A stretch of DNA of 64,000 nucleotides from the NCBI RefSeq assembly GCF_007859275.1, contig NZ_VOHC01000030.1:124001-188000 (forward strand). Reading direction: 5' to 3'. The notes beneath the pieces are model-generated. The model had not been told where the DNA came from. It searched no databases and saw only the letters and a program-made list of their open reading frames with translations. The DNA comes from Planomicrobium sp. CPCC 101079. Its GTDB lineage: Bacteria; Bacillota; Bacilli; Bacillales_A; Planococcaceae. The translations under genes and the position numbers were made by a program. Below, piece by piece: positions 33,205 through 40,765 of this stretch. The number at the start of each line of letters is the position of its first letter. Within the stretch, counting starts at the first letter, position 1.

Positions 33205-35166
33205 TCAATGGCAGCTGTCAAGCTGTTTCATTCCGCACGATTTCGCTTTCGGTGCCGGCCGGGGCAGATCCAAAGCCGGGTTTCGGTCAAAGAAGCCAAC
33301 GGGTTTCAGCTGGAAGCTTTGGTAAGCGGTCGGCATGACCGGCCAATCCTCTGTCCGGGTAATGTGGTGATGCCCCATTGTGTACCAGACGACAATGTCT
33401 TCGTTTTCGATTGGACGGTCCGCTTTGACGTAATGCTCCAAGCTGTCGCCTCCTTTGGACTGGTTCGGGTATTTCCCGGACGCATACATCTGGTCCGGAT
33501 CGAACTTCGTGACATGCAGGTGGTTTTTGATAAAACCCGCACGCTGGATGACCGTGGCGCTGTCTGCCGCAAACGGATAGCAGTTTTCACCGGTGACGAT
33601 TTTGTAGCTGACCGGCTGGCCGACATAGTTTTTCGATTCAGGATTCACGATCCGCCAAGTTTTCTGGGTGACGAGATCGATGTTGCTGACAGATTCCGAT
33701 TCAGTCTTGAAGGTTTTTGCGACCGTGTAGAAGGCGTTGCCGTTCGGGTTTTCCGGACCGGTTTTTTCAGCGACCGTATGGCTTTCCACGAGCGAGTTAT
33801 TAACGCCGTCAATCATCGGATCGATCCGGAAATTGAAAAAGTGCTGATGGTACGGCGCATTCACTTGCGGAGCAACTTCAGTCCCATATTTCGGCTTTTC
33901 CCCTTCATCAAGCGCACCGACATTCAAAATACCGGTCAGCTTCACTTCGCATTCAATCGTGCCGTCCGGATAAAAGGACCAGAAAAAGCCGTAATCATAG
34001 TTAGCGACAGTCGCGAAGAACGACAGCACAAGTCGGCGGGAGCGGCGGACATCCACTTGATTGGTCCGCCAGTCCGTATGTTTCCAGGCGATTCCATAGT
34101 CTTCCTCGTGCAGGCAGACGGCGTTTTTGATCGTGAACGGTTCTCCTTTGCTGTTGGCCATAACCGCATCGAAATATTGGATATGGCCGACACAGTCGCA
34201 GCCGAGCTCCAGTGAATTCGCCAGCTGCCCGATGCCATATTCACCTGCATCGAAGGCATTCTGCCAGTTATGCGCCGGATTCACGTCACTGTATGGGACG
34301 ACCATTTCCGATAAGGCTGCGCGGTACAAAATCGGCCGCACTGCCCCTTTGTCCTCATAGCCGACCGTATGGAGGACGAGGCCTTCACGCGGCGTAAACC
34401 CGAAACGGATTTTCCACTTCTGCCAGTCGATTGAGTGTCCGTCGAATGTAAAACTCGGGCCTTCCGGCTGGATGATGTCGAGCGGTTTGAGATCTGCTCT
34501 GACTTCGACCGGGTAGCTTTTAGCTTCTTCCGGCACGTACGCTCCGTCGGTCGGCGGCAGCGGTTTTACGCCGTAGTCTTCAATGCGCACAATTTTCATT
34601 TTGTTGACGTCGACCACAGCAATCAGCCCGGTGATCGGATAGGCATAGCCGTTTTCGTTCGCAGCCGGCCGCACCCACGCAAGAGCTCGGACAAGCCGTT
34701 TGCCTTCATCTTCCTCGATATTGTAGTAGCCGGCAGACCATGGGTCGACCATGACCAGACTCGGGTCGGTTACGCCTCTTTTAAGCAAAGCCGCCCGGTA
34801 ATCGGGATCCTGTTTCACCAGCTCTTCTACCATGTCAAACTCATCAAGAATAAATCCAGGCTTGGCGTCCGGAACAAATTCCCATTTCGCCACTTCTTCC
34901 GTCTTCAGCGACACGAGCGCTTCATAGGTTTCGTTCGTTTCGGGTTTCAAGATGATAAGCGAAGCCAGCCGGTCGGGCGCTTCGTTTCCGCTAAAATTCA
35001 ATACAACTTCCTTTGCCGGTTCATGCAGGACCACTTGAGCAAATCGTGCAGAAGGAGCAAGCCCTTGTTTTTCGGAAAGGATGGCGACCGCTCTTGAAAT
35101 CTCTTCTGCAGTCAATGGCTCGAGTGGATGAATCAGTTTTTCGACTTGTGTAGGTTGTGTTGTCAT
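33205..35166 (-). CDS. Copper-containing primary-amine oxidase
   Basis: The 653-residue enzyme has the copper amine oxidase layout with N2/N3-like domains followed by the large catalytic domain. The TPQ cofactor precursor is Tyr390 in ANYDYGFFW. Copper ligands are visible in HQHFFNFRIDP (His-x-His) and in the C-terminal TMGHHHITRTEDWPVMP. It oxidises primary amines (tyramine or phenethylamine in well-studied relatives) to aldehyde, H2O2 and ammonium. No signal peptide is present, so it acts in the cytoplasm. The gene leads an operon with a membrane protein and Amt and is divergent from an AraC regulator; two identical-arm dyads lie in the shared promoter region. Confidence 0.92.
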   Translation of the reverse strand: MTTQPTQVEKLIHPLEPLTAEEISRAVAILSEKQGLAPSARFAQVVLHEPAKEVVLNFSGNEAPDRLASLIILKPETNETYEALVSLKTEEVAKWEFVPDAKPGFILDEFDMVEELVKQDPDYRAALLKRGVTDPSLVMVDPWSAGYYNIEEDEGKRLVRALAWVRPAANENGYAYPITGLIAVVDVNKMKIVRIEDYGVKPLPPTDGAYVPEEAKSYPVEVRADLKPLDIIQPEGPSFTFDGHSIDWQKWKIRFGFTPREGLVLHTVGYEDKGAVRPILYRAALSEMVVPYSDVNPAHNWQNAFDAGEYGIGQLANSLELGCDCVGHIQYFDAVMANSKGEPFTIKNAVCLHEEDYGIAWKHTDWRTNQVDVRRSRRLVLSFFATVANYDYGFFWSFYPDGTIECEVKLTGILNVGALDEGEKPKYGTEVAPQVNAPYHQHFFNFRIDPMIDGVNNSLVESHTVAEKTGPENPNGNAFYTVAKTFKTESESVSNIDLVTQKTWRIVNPESKNYVGQPVSYKIVTGENCYPFAADSATVIQRAGFIKNHLHVTKFDPDQMYASGKYPNQSKGGDSLEHYVKADRPIENEDIVVWYTMGHHHITRTEDWPVMPTAYQSFQLKPVGFFDRNPALDLPRPAPKAKSCGMKQLDSCH

Positions 35167-35188
35167 AAATCAATCTACCTCCATTTTA

Positions 35189-35205
35189 TGTTATGAAAAC
35201 TAACA
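35189..35205. promoter_or_regulatory. Dyad TGTTA-N7-TAACA, site 1
   Basis: This inverted repeat lies 24 bases upstream of the amine oxidase start codon. The same arms with the same spacing recur 114 bases away at 35303-35319, in the gap shared with the AraC-type regulator. Confidence 0.5.
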
Positions 35206-35302
35206 TTCATTTGTTTCGGTTAGGATAAAACTTATCATAATCCCATTTCCAGCTTAAAAATTGTAAAAAACGAAACCAAATATTATATTTTCTGAATTTT
35301 CA

Positions 35303-35319
35303 TGTTATATTTACTAACA
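35303..35319. promoter_or_regulatory. Dyad TGTTA-N7-TAACA, site 2
   Basis: This is the second copy of the dyad, about 140 bases upstream of both divergent genes. The seven-base spacers differ between the copies while all ten arm bases are identical, as expected for a protein-binding site. Confidence 0.5.
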
Positions 35320-35460
35320 CGGTATCTCGTTCGTTATTCTTCCCTTTAAATCACGCTGTAAATAAAACAAAAAGGATAACTATTAGCAGCAGCTTTTACT
35401 GGCATTCAATTCCCATACATAAATGGTTTTTAGAATCTATTAGTTGAAGGTGGAGATAAA

Positions 35461-36267
35461 ATGGAAAGACCGAAAATGTATTTTCCTTCCCAACCGGAAA
35501 TTCAGCAGCGCACGAATCAGTATCAGGAACTGAAACCCCTCCATTTGAGTTATGCCCGGGACGTCGCCCTGTTTTATCAGTTCACTACGGATCCCATTTC
35601 ACCGATCTCCCTTTCATTGATTCCGGACGGCTGTTTTGACCTTCTTTTTTGCTGCGACGAATCACAGCCCGCGGCTTTTCTTTGGACAAGTCCGTACAGC
35701 CGGCGGAAACAGCCGGCGTTCATGCCCAATTGCACGTATTTCGGCGTACGTTTTTTTCCGGAACAAAGCTTGTTGAAATTCAAGTTTCCTATGGCTGAAT
35801 TGCTGGACCAGCAAATCCAATTATTCGATGTGTTTCCCAGCGAGCAAAAGATCATTGAAGAGCTTATTGGCGCAGGTACATTTCAGGAACGCATCCTCGC
35901 TTTCATGGCTTTTCTGGACCAGTCCAAAGCCGACCTGGGCAAAGAAATCCGCCTTGTCAAACACGCCATCACAGAGATCTACCGTTCAAAAGGCACAATT
36001 AACATCCAGGAAGTCGCATTCGAAGTCGGTTGTTCCGAGCAATATATCCGCAGGCGCTTTGAAGCTTATATCGGGTTCTCCCCAAAGCAATTTTCGCAAG
36101 TCGTCAAATTCCAAAACGCCCTTGATTGCTTTCTAGCCGCCGAGCAGCCTGACATGCTGGATATCGTCCACGAAACCGGCTATTATGATCAAGCCCATTT
36201 CATCAAGGATTTCAAAAAGTTCATGCAGGTAACGCCCAAGCAATATAAAAAAGAGCAGCAGCAATAA
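35461..36267 (+). CDS. AraC family transcriptional regulator
   Basis: The 268-residue protein has an N-terminal effector-type domain of the DUF6597 style (LIPDGCFDLLF near residue 55, then TYFGVRFFPEQ near 98) and a C-terminal double helix-turn-helix of AraC type (about 175-265: INIQEVAFEVGCSEQYIRRRFEAYIGFSPKQF, then IVHETGYYDQAHFIKDFKKFMQVTPKQY). It is divergent from the copper amine oxidase operon and is the likely activator of amine use. AAGGTGG precedes its ATG. A perfect hairpin follows its stop. Confidence 0.87.
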   Translation: MERPKMYFPSQPEIQQRTNQYQELKPLHLSYARDVALFYQFTTDPISPISLSLIPDGCFDLLFCCDESQPAAFLWTSPYSRRKQPAFMPNCTYFGVRFFPEQSLLKFKFPMAELLDQQIQLFDVFPSEQKIIEELIGAGTFQERILAFMAFLDQSKADLGKEIRLVKHAITEIYRSKGTINIQEVAFEVGCSEQYIRRRFEAYIGFSPKQFSQVVKFQNALDCFLAAEQPDMLDIVHETGYYDQAHFIKDFKKFMQVTPKQYKKEQQQ

Positions 36268-36270
36268 AAA

Positions 36271-36300
36271 AACCGCCAGGACCTCACTGGTCCTGGCGGT
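36271..36300 (+). terminator. Terminator hairpin of the AraC gene, copy 1
   Basis: ACCGCCAGGACC-TCACT-GGTCCTGGCGGT is a perfect 12-bp stem 5 bases after the stop, preceded by a run of A, so it would work best leftward. The same 29 bases recur exactly at 36926-36954. Confidence 0.6.
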
Positions 36301-36755
36301 CAGCTTGTTGAAAAGTTAACGTTGTATGAGCGAGCATTCCTTAACCGATAGTTCGCCGACCAGCTGCGAAGCTATTGGCCGAAGTTATTTTGGCCAATAG
36401 CTTTGCGACGAGCTTGCGCAGGAGCATATGTTTTAAATGCCGCGGGCGAGCGCCAAGCCACCTCAGCCGCTTCGCAAACCTTGTGCTCCTGCATCGCTAC
36501 GCTAGCTTCGTCGCAAATGAGTTGGGCAAAAGCAATTTGCCCAACTCATTTCCTGCGGGGTCTCGGCTGTCTCGTCGCTTGCGCTGCCCCGCAGGCAAGA
36601 CGTTGACCGAAGCAAGCGAGGTCAAGTCTTTGCGACGAAGCGCAGCTGCAGGAGCAGTAGGGTTTTCTCCGCCGCTTGGCTCCCTACCGGGAGAGCAGAA
36701 AACACCACCAACAAATTAACCCAAACAATCAGGAGTATAGAGCATCTCTAAAGCG
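36301..36755. repeat. Mosaic of dispersed intergenic repeats
   Basis: This stretch holds no gene. It contains several GCTCCTGC/GCAGGAGC units with GCTTCGTCGC tails: CGCAGGAGCA at 36416, GCTCCTGCATCGCTACGCTA at 36484 (a near copy of 27265-27284), and the reverse complement at 36635-36656. Paired arms also include TGGCCAATAGC/GCTATTGGCC and CAACTCATTT/AAATGAGTTG and CCTGCGGGG/CCCCGCAGG. It looks like nested hairpin elements inserted between the AraC gene and the methyltransferase gene. Confidence 0.65.
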
Positions 36756-36920
36756 AATGAAAAGAAGTGACATGCAGCGGAAGGCGGCGACTCCTGCGGG
36801 AATGGTGCGAGTCCTGAGACCCCGCAGGGAGCGCCAGCGAGCGAGGAGGCTTAGGCCGCACCCCGCGGAAAGCGTCCGCCTGGAGCGCCATGTGAAAAGA
36901 GCAACAAGAGTTTCTCGACA
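36756..36920. repeat. GC-rich intergenic repeat of Bacillales type
   Basis: This unit contains GCGACTCCTGCGGGAATGG, TGAGACCCCGCAGGGAGCG, CGAGGAGGCT, CCCCGCGGAAAGCGTCCGCC and TGGAGCG, and ends near GAGTTTCTCGACAGGCTG. I know this pattern as a non-coding repeat found many times in Bacillaceae and Planococcaceae genomes. Its GC content is far above the surroundings. Internal arms CTCCTGCGGG and CCCCGCAGG can pair. Confidence 0.7.
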
Positions 36921-36925
36921 GGCTG

Positions 36926-36954
36926 ACCGCCAGGACCTCACTGGTCCTGGCGGT
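36926..36954. repeat. Terminator hairpin, exact second copy
   Basis: These 29 bases are identical to 36272-36300. Read on the opposite strand, the flank (CAGCCTGTCGAGAAA) also resembles the flank of copy 1 (CAGCTTGTTGAAAA), so the two copies bound the repeat mosaic as an inverted pair. Confidence 0.7.
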
Positions 36955-37007
36955 GTTTTGCCGATTTGTTATTTAATGATGAAACCCGCAGCTTCACCAT
37001 CCCATCT

Positions 37008-37320
37008 TTGTTCTGCAGTACAGCGGGAATGCTCAATGCGCAAGAAGGCTTGTCTTCGGGAATTTTCCGACGGCTGGAGCCTTCGAATGTCACAGCCTCT
37101 TCTTCCAATTGAATGAACCTTTCAGGATTTTTTTCTTAGAATGCAGCTTTCCACTCCATTAGTCGACACGCCGGTCCGCTTTAACGTCCCCTGTATTCCG
37201 GACACTTGCGTATTCCCAACACATACCATCTCCGGTAAATCATCGGCAAAGAAGCTGGTTTTGCAGCCCTTGAAACCAAGTTTCGCCTCCCTTTTGCTCA
37301 GCCCGGCGCCTCTCAAGAAA
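37008..37320 (-). pseudogene. Decayed copy of an aspartate dehydrogenase gene
   Basis: The stretch 37008-37070 lines up with the 3' end of the intact aspartate dehydrogenase gene at 47226-47290, including TCTTTGTTCTGCAG and GAATGCTCAATGCG. From 37062, at a shared CTTCGG, the similarity jumps to 47454-47520, with GGAGCCTTCGAAT matching AGAGCCTTCGAAT. So about 170 bases are missing between two short direct repeats. Beyond 37120 similarity is weaker: translated fragments GTQV and TLKRTGVST correspond to GTQIF and ELERVGITT. The frame is broken by stops, so it cannot make the enzyme. It lies beside the repeat mosaic, 10 kb from the intact gene. Confidence 0.65.
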
Positions 37321-37403
37321 TAATTTCACAAACTCTGGAGCTCGATATTGGTATACTTACTAGATGACGCTTAAATAAAGCGGGCAAAAAAGGACGGGAT
37401 GAA

Positions 37404-38402
37404 TTGAGACGATTAACGCCAACAGGCGAATTCATATATACATATGCATATCACGATGATGAAAAAGAATTATGCCATATGGAGATGCGCGCATTTTTCG
37501 GCAGAGATACAGAAGAGAAAATCATAAAAAGTGCACGTGACATTGCACCAAACAGAAGCCCATTCATCAAAGAACAGCTTGAAGTGCTGTTTGAAGCTGC
37601 GGAGCTATCGGGGATTTTAAAGCAAGCGGCCGGGGTCGACATGGAGACTGCCACATTTAAGGTGATTTTTCCGAAAATCAACGGTCTGGCTTTGGAGGAT
37701 AAAGTGGATTACTTGGAAAAACGCAATATCGAACGGCAAATCGGCGCCGTCATCACAGGGCGGGCGGATGTCCACTCCCCCGATGTCACTTTCGGGCTGA
37801 TCCCATTCGGCGGCCGCTGGTATTTTGGCAAGTCCCGGCAAAGTGAATCCATTTGGTTCAAGCACCAACAGAAACCGCGGGAATATTCCACCGCACTTAG
37901 TACGAAAGTGGCGCGCGCTGTCGCCAATATCGCGGTCCCAAACCCTGCCGGAATCAAAGCCATTGATCCGTGCTGCGGCATCGGAACGGTATTGGTCGAG
38001 GCCTTGTCAATGGGAATCGACATTGTCGGGCGCGACATCAATCCGTTAGTCGTTGAAGGTTCACGGGAAAACATCGCACATTTCGGATTGACGGGCAAAG
38101 TCCATTTAGGGCCGATAGCCGACATCACCCAGCAATACGATGTGGCCATTATTGATATGCCCTATAATCTGTATACGCATGCAACGCCTGAAGAACAGCA
38201 GGACATCCTGAACCACGCACGGCCTTTCACGGAAAAGCTGCTTGTCGTGACAATCCAAACGATCGACCACATGATCGATCAAGCCGGCTTTACCATCACC
38301 GACCGCTGCATCGCGAAAAAAGGATTGTTCCTGCGGGAAATCCTGGTTTGCGAGAGAACGGATGAACGGACAGCGCCCGTTAAAGAATTCCAGGAAGTAT
38401 AA
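37404..38402 (+). CDS. TRM11-like SAM-dependent nucleic acid methyltransferase
   Basis: The 332-residue protein has an N-terminal region of about 170 residues and a C-terminal Rossmann methyltransferase with the SAM motif DPCCGIGTVLVEALSMGIDIVGRDIN (about 192-217) and the catalytic IDMPYN (about 249-254), a variant of the N/D-PPY motif of N-methyltransferases. TRM11-type enzymes methylate guanine in tRNA; some relatives act on other nucleic acids. The start is a TTG at 37404 after GGACGGGATG. It stands alone between repeats and a terminator. The exact substrate is not clear. Confidence 0.8.
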   Translation: MRRLTPTGEFIYTYAYHDDEKELCHMEMRAFFGRDTEEKIIKSARDIAPNRSPFIKEQLEVLFEAAELSGILKQAAGVDMETATFKVIFPKINGLALEDKVDYLEKRNIERQIGAVITGRADVHSPDVTFGLIPFGGRWYFGKSRQSESIWFKHQQKPREYSTALSTKVARAVANIAVPNPAGIKAIDPCCGIGTVLVEALSMGIDIVGRDINPLVVEGSRENIAHFGLTGKVHLGPIADITQQYDVAIIDMPYNLYTHATPEEQQDILNHARPFTEKLLVVTIQTIDHMIDQAGFTITDRCIAKKGLFLREILVCERTDERTAPVKEFQEV

Positions 38403-38413
38403 GAGGTTAATGC

Positions 38414-38440
38414 AAAGCATCGTTGCGAAACGATGCTTTT
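38414..38440. terminator. Bidirectional intrinsic terminator
   Basis: AAAGCATCGTT-GCGA-AACGATGCTTT is a perfect 11-bp stem followed by TTTT on the plus strand. It serves the methyltransferase gene and also sits just after the small leftward ORF at 38441-38539. Confidence 0.8.
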
Positions 38441-38539
38441 TTATTTCATCAATCCTGCCATCCCACGGGCCACACAGAGTTTGAACTGGCGTTTCGTCCG
38501 TTCAGCCTGCAGCGAAATCCTCTCCTTCTTCTCTTTCAA
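38441..38539 (-). CDS. Possible 32-residue basic protein
   Basis: A TTG at 38539 follows AGGGGGAG by six bases and opens a frame of 32 codons ending in TAA exactly at the edge of a terminator hairpin. The product (MKEKKERISLQAERTKRQF, then KLCVARGMAGLMK) is strongly basic and helical. The combination of ribosome site, stop and terminator is the support; I do not recognise the protein, and the TTG start keeps the call tentative. Confidence 0.4.
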   Translation of the reverse strand: MKEKKERISLQAERTKRQFKLCVARGMAGLMK

Positions 38540-38679
38540 TGCTGTCTCCCCCTAAAATCGGCACTTAAGTGGAGCTGCTTGATAATAATGTTATTATAAG
38601 CTTAACGTAAGGATTATTAATCCTGCTAAATGCATTATCACTTTTAAAATCGATTTCTTTTATTAAGGGGGAACTTTTC

Positions 38680-39543
38680 ATGGGAACTAAAAATGTAATT
38701 GAAAAGATATTGGATGTGAAAGAGAAACTTCCCAGAAAGCAAAAACAATTGTGCAATTATCTTTTGGAAAACTATCAAGACATTGGCATTCTCACAGTTA
38801 AAGATTTGGCTGTCCTTGCGGGCGTCGGGACCACCACAGTATTGCGCTTAACAAAAGAATTGGGCTATGAGAATTTCTATGACTTGCGAAAAGAATTTTA
38901 CAATTTGCAGGTGGATGCTGTGAGCAAATGGGACAATGTCCAGGTCTCCTTTCAAGAACAAAATCCCGATCATTCTTTCACCAGCTACAAAACATTGAAC
39001 GAAGTTTGGGATGAAGGAGTAAAAAACCTTTCCGACACGCTGAATCACCATTTGGTTGAAAACTTCGAAAAAGCGGTCGATTTGATGATGGAATCGCGCA
39101 AAATTAATGTTTTTGGCATCCGCCCTTACAAAGCACCGGCCACTTATTTGGACTTGATGTTAAGTGAGTTCAATGCCAAAGTCTATCAATTGAGCAACGA
39201 CAGCGACTCGTTATTCGACCGGGCTATCCAATTTCAAAAAGATGAAGTGCTGATTCTTTTCGGGTTTGAACCATATACGAAACGCACCATCCAACTCGCA
39301 GAAATTGCTGCGGAAAAAAACGTGCCGATTATTTTGTTTACCGATCAGCTTTCATGCCCGATAGTCCCTCAGGCTGCCGTAGTATTGCATGTTGCCGTGT
39401 CCCAGAGCCATTATTCTATATTGCCGGTTTTCGCATTGGTCGAAGCCTTGGTATTGGAAATAGGAAAAAGAACTTCCCCTGATTCCATCCGCACTATTAA
39501 AGAATTGGTCTCCACCTTAAAATCCGCCGATGTTGTTATTTAG
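38680..39543 (+). CDS. MurR/RpiR family transcriptional regulator
   Basis: The 287-residue protein has an N-terminal RpiR helix-turn-helix (about 5-80: LCNYLLENYQDIGILTVKDLAVLAGVGTTTVLRLTKELGYENFYDLRKEF) and a C-terminal SIS domain (about 125-260) with NVFGIRPYKAPATYLDLML. SIS domains in this family usually bind a phosphosugar, yet the gene stands directly before the proline catabolic operon, so its effector here may differ. AAGGGGG precedes the ATG. A short terminator follows, so the downstream operon has its own promoter. Confidence 0.88.
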   Translation: MGTKNVIEKILDVKEKLPRKQKQLCNYLLENYQDIGILTVKDLAVLAGVGTTTVLRLTKELGYENFYDLRKEFYNLQVDAVSKWDNVQVSFQEQNPDHSFTSYKTLNEVWDEGVKNLSDTLNHHLVENFEKAVDLMMESRKINVFGIRPYKAPATYLDLMLSEFNAKVYQLSNDSDSLFDRAIQFQKDEVLILFGFEPYTKRTIQLAEIAAEKNVPIILFTDQLSCPIVPQAAVVLHVAVSQSHYSILPVFALVEALVLEIGKRTSPDSIRTIKELVSTLKSADVVI

Positions 39544-39563
39544 GAGTGAAAACTCCTTTTTTT
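39542..39563 (+). terminator. Short intrinsic terminator of the RpiR gene
   Basis: AGGAGT-GAAA-ACTCCT with TTTTTTT directly after it starts inside the stop codon of the regulator. Confidence 0.75.
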
Positions 39564-39598
39564 ATTACCCAAAAAGGAATAAATAATCTTTTTTCAAA

Positions 39599-39612
39599 AG
39601 AAAACGTTTACA
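39599..39612 (+). promoter_or_regulatory. CcpA cre site at the proline operon promoter
   Basis: AGAAAACGTTTACA matches the consensus TGWAANCGNTNWCA at every fixed position except the first base. A possible -35 (TTTACA, 39607-39612) overlaps it, with TAAATT 17 bases on as a -10. The position overlapping the promoter predicts repression by CcpA when preferred sugars are present. Confidence 0.6.
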
Positions 39613-39677
39613 CCCAACCAAAAGGATGATAAATTATAAACAAGTTATCAGAATATTTCTAAAAGGAGAGGTTCTAA

Positions 39678-40739
39678 ATGGTTCAAGCAGAAGTAAATGC
39701 ACTCAAAAGCAAAACTGTGGAATTCATCTACCTATCTCAAGAAGAATGCATCGAAGCTGGCGGATTGGATATGAAAGGAACATTGCAAGCTATCCAAAAA
39801 TCCTATGAATTGCATGGACAAAAAGATGTTGTCCAACCTTCAAAACCTGTTATTCGCTGGGGCGGCCCCGAAACAGAGGAAACACGCGGACGCATTATGA
39901 CAATGCCTTCTTACTTAGGCGGCGATTTGCATGTAGCCGGTATGAAATGGATCCCAAGCATGCCGCAAAACCCGAAAAACCTTGGACAGCCTCGGGCATC
40001 TGCCATTATCATCCTTACAGATCCCGACAACGGCTTCCCTCTCGCCATCATGGACGGCACAATTGTAAGCGCCATGAGAACCGGCGCAGCTACTGGCATA
40101 GCCGCTAAATACCTGGCCAATCCGAACTCGGAAACGGTCGGAATCATCGGCGCAGGCGTTCAAAGCCGTACCCAATTGATGGCCATTGTTAATGCCATGC
40201 CGAATGTCCAACACATTAAAGTTTTTGACTTGAACGCTGAGAAAACTCAAGCATTCGCTGAAGAAATGACGGCCGAATTGCAAGTGAAAGTCGTACCTGC
40301 CGCAAGTGCCGAAGAAGCGATCCGCGAATCAGATATTGTCGTGACGGCTACAATGTCGACGTTCCCTTATGTGAAATATGAATGGCTCAAAGAAGGTGCT
40401 TTCCATTCCGAGATCTCTTTTTGGGATACAGCTCCAGAAGAAGTTCAGTATTATGACCGGATCATCGTCGATGATTACGACCACGTTGAACATCACGGCG
40501 TAGACGTCAGCTACCGCGCCGTTGCAGCCGGATTGGTGAAACGCGAAGAGGTTTCCAATTTGAGTGATATCATGTTGGGCAACGCGCCTGGCCGAACAAA
40601 CGAGAAAGAAAAAATCATTTTCAATCCGATCGGCATGTCGATCCACGATGTCTCCGAAGCATACCGTGTTTACCAAAATGCGAAAAAACTCGGAATCGGG
40701 AACAGCCTTCCTTTGTGGAAGCACCCTCACTGGTCCTGA
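39678..40739 (+). CDS. Ornithine cyclodeaminase family protein
   Basis: The 353-residue protein belongs to the ornithine cyclodeaminase/mu-crystallin family: PSYLGGDLHVAGMKWIPSMPQNP, then PLAIMDGTIVSAMRTGAATGIAAKYLA and the NAD-binding GIIGAGVQSRTQL (about 156-168). Members turn ornithine into proline, or reduce cyclic imines. It is the first gene of the proline operon, 26 bases before proline dehydrogenase, so making proline from ornithine for further breakdown fits best. I recall homologues labelled as a tyramine oxidase subunit in some annotations; nothing here supports that beyond the amine oxidase gene 4.5 kb away. A strong AAAGGAGAGG site precedes the ATG. Confidence 0.82.
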   Translation: MVQAEVNALKSKTVEFIYLSQEECIEAGGLDMKGTLQAIQKSYELHGQKDVVQPSKPVIRWGGPETEETRGRIMTMPSYLGGDLHVAGMKWIPSMPQNPKNLGQPRASAIIILTDPDNGFPLAIMDGTIVSAMRTGAATGIAAKYLANPNSETVGIIGAGVQSRTQLMAIVNAMPNVQHIKVFDLNAEKTQAFAEEMTAELQVKVVPAASAEEAIRESDIVVTATMSTFPYVKYEWLKEGAFHSEISFWDTAPEEVQYYDRIIVDDYDHVEHHGVDVSYRAVAAGLVKREEVSNLSDIMLGNAPGRTNEKEKIIFNPIGMSIHDVSEAYRVYQNAKKLGIGNSLPLWKHPHWS

Positions 40740-40765
40740 TCCAATTATGAAGGGATGGAACTGTT

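Noticed and set aside
33058..34215. Rightward frame of 385 codons opposite the amine oxidase
   Set aside because: It is antisense to conserved copper amine oxidase sequence and its composition is that of a shadow frame.
36375..37116. Rightward frames in the repeat mosaic
   Set aside because: They are made of GC-rich hairpin repeats and change frame from unit to unit; non-coding repeats explain them better.
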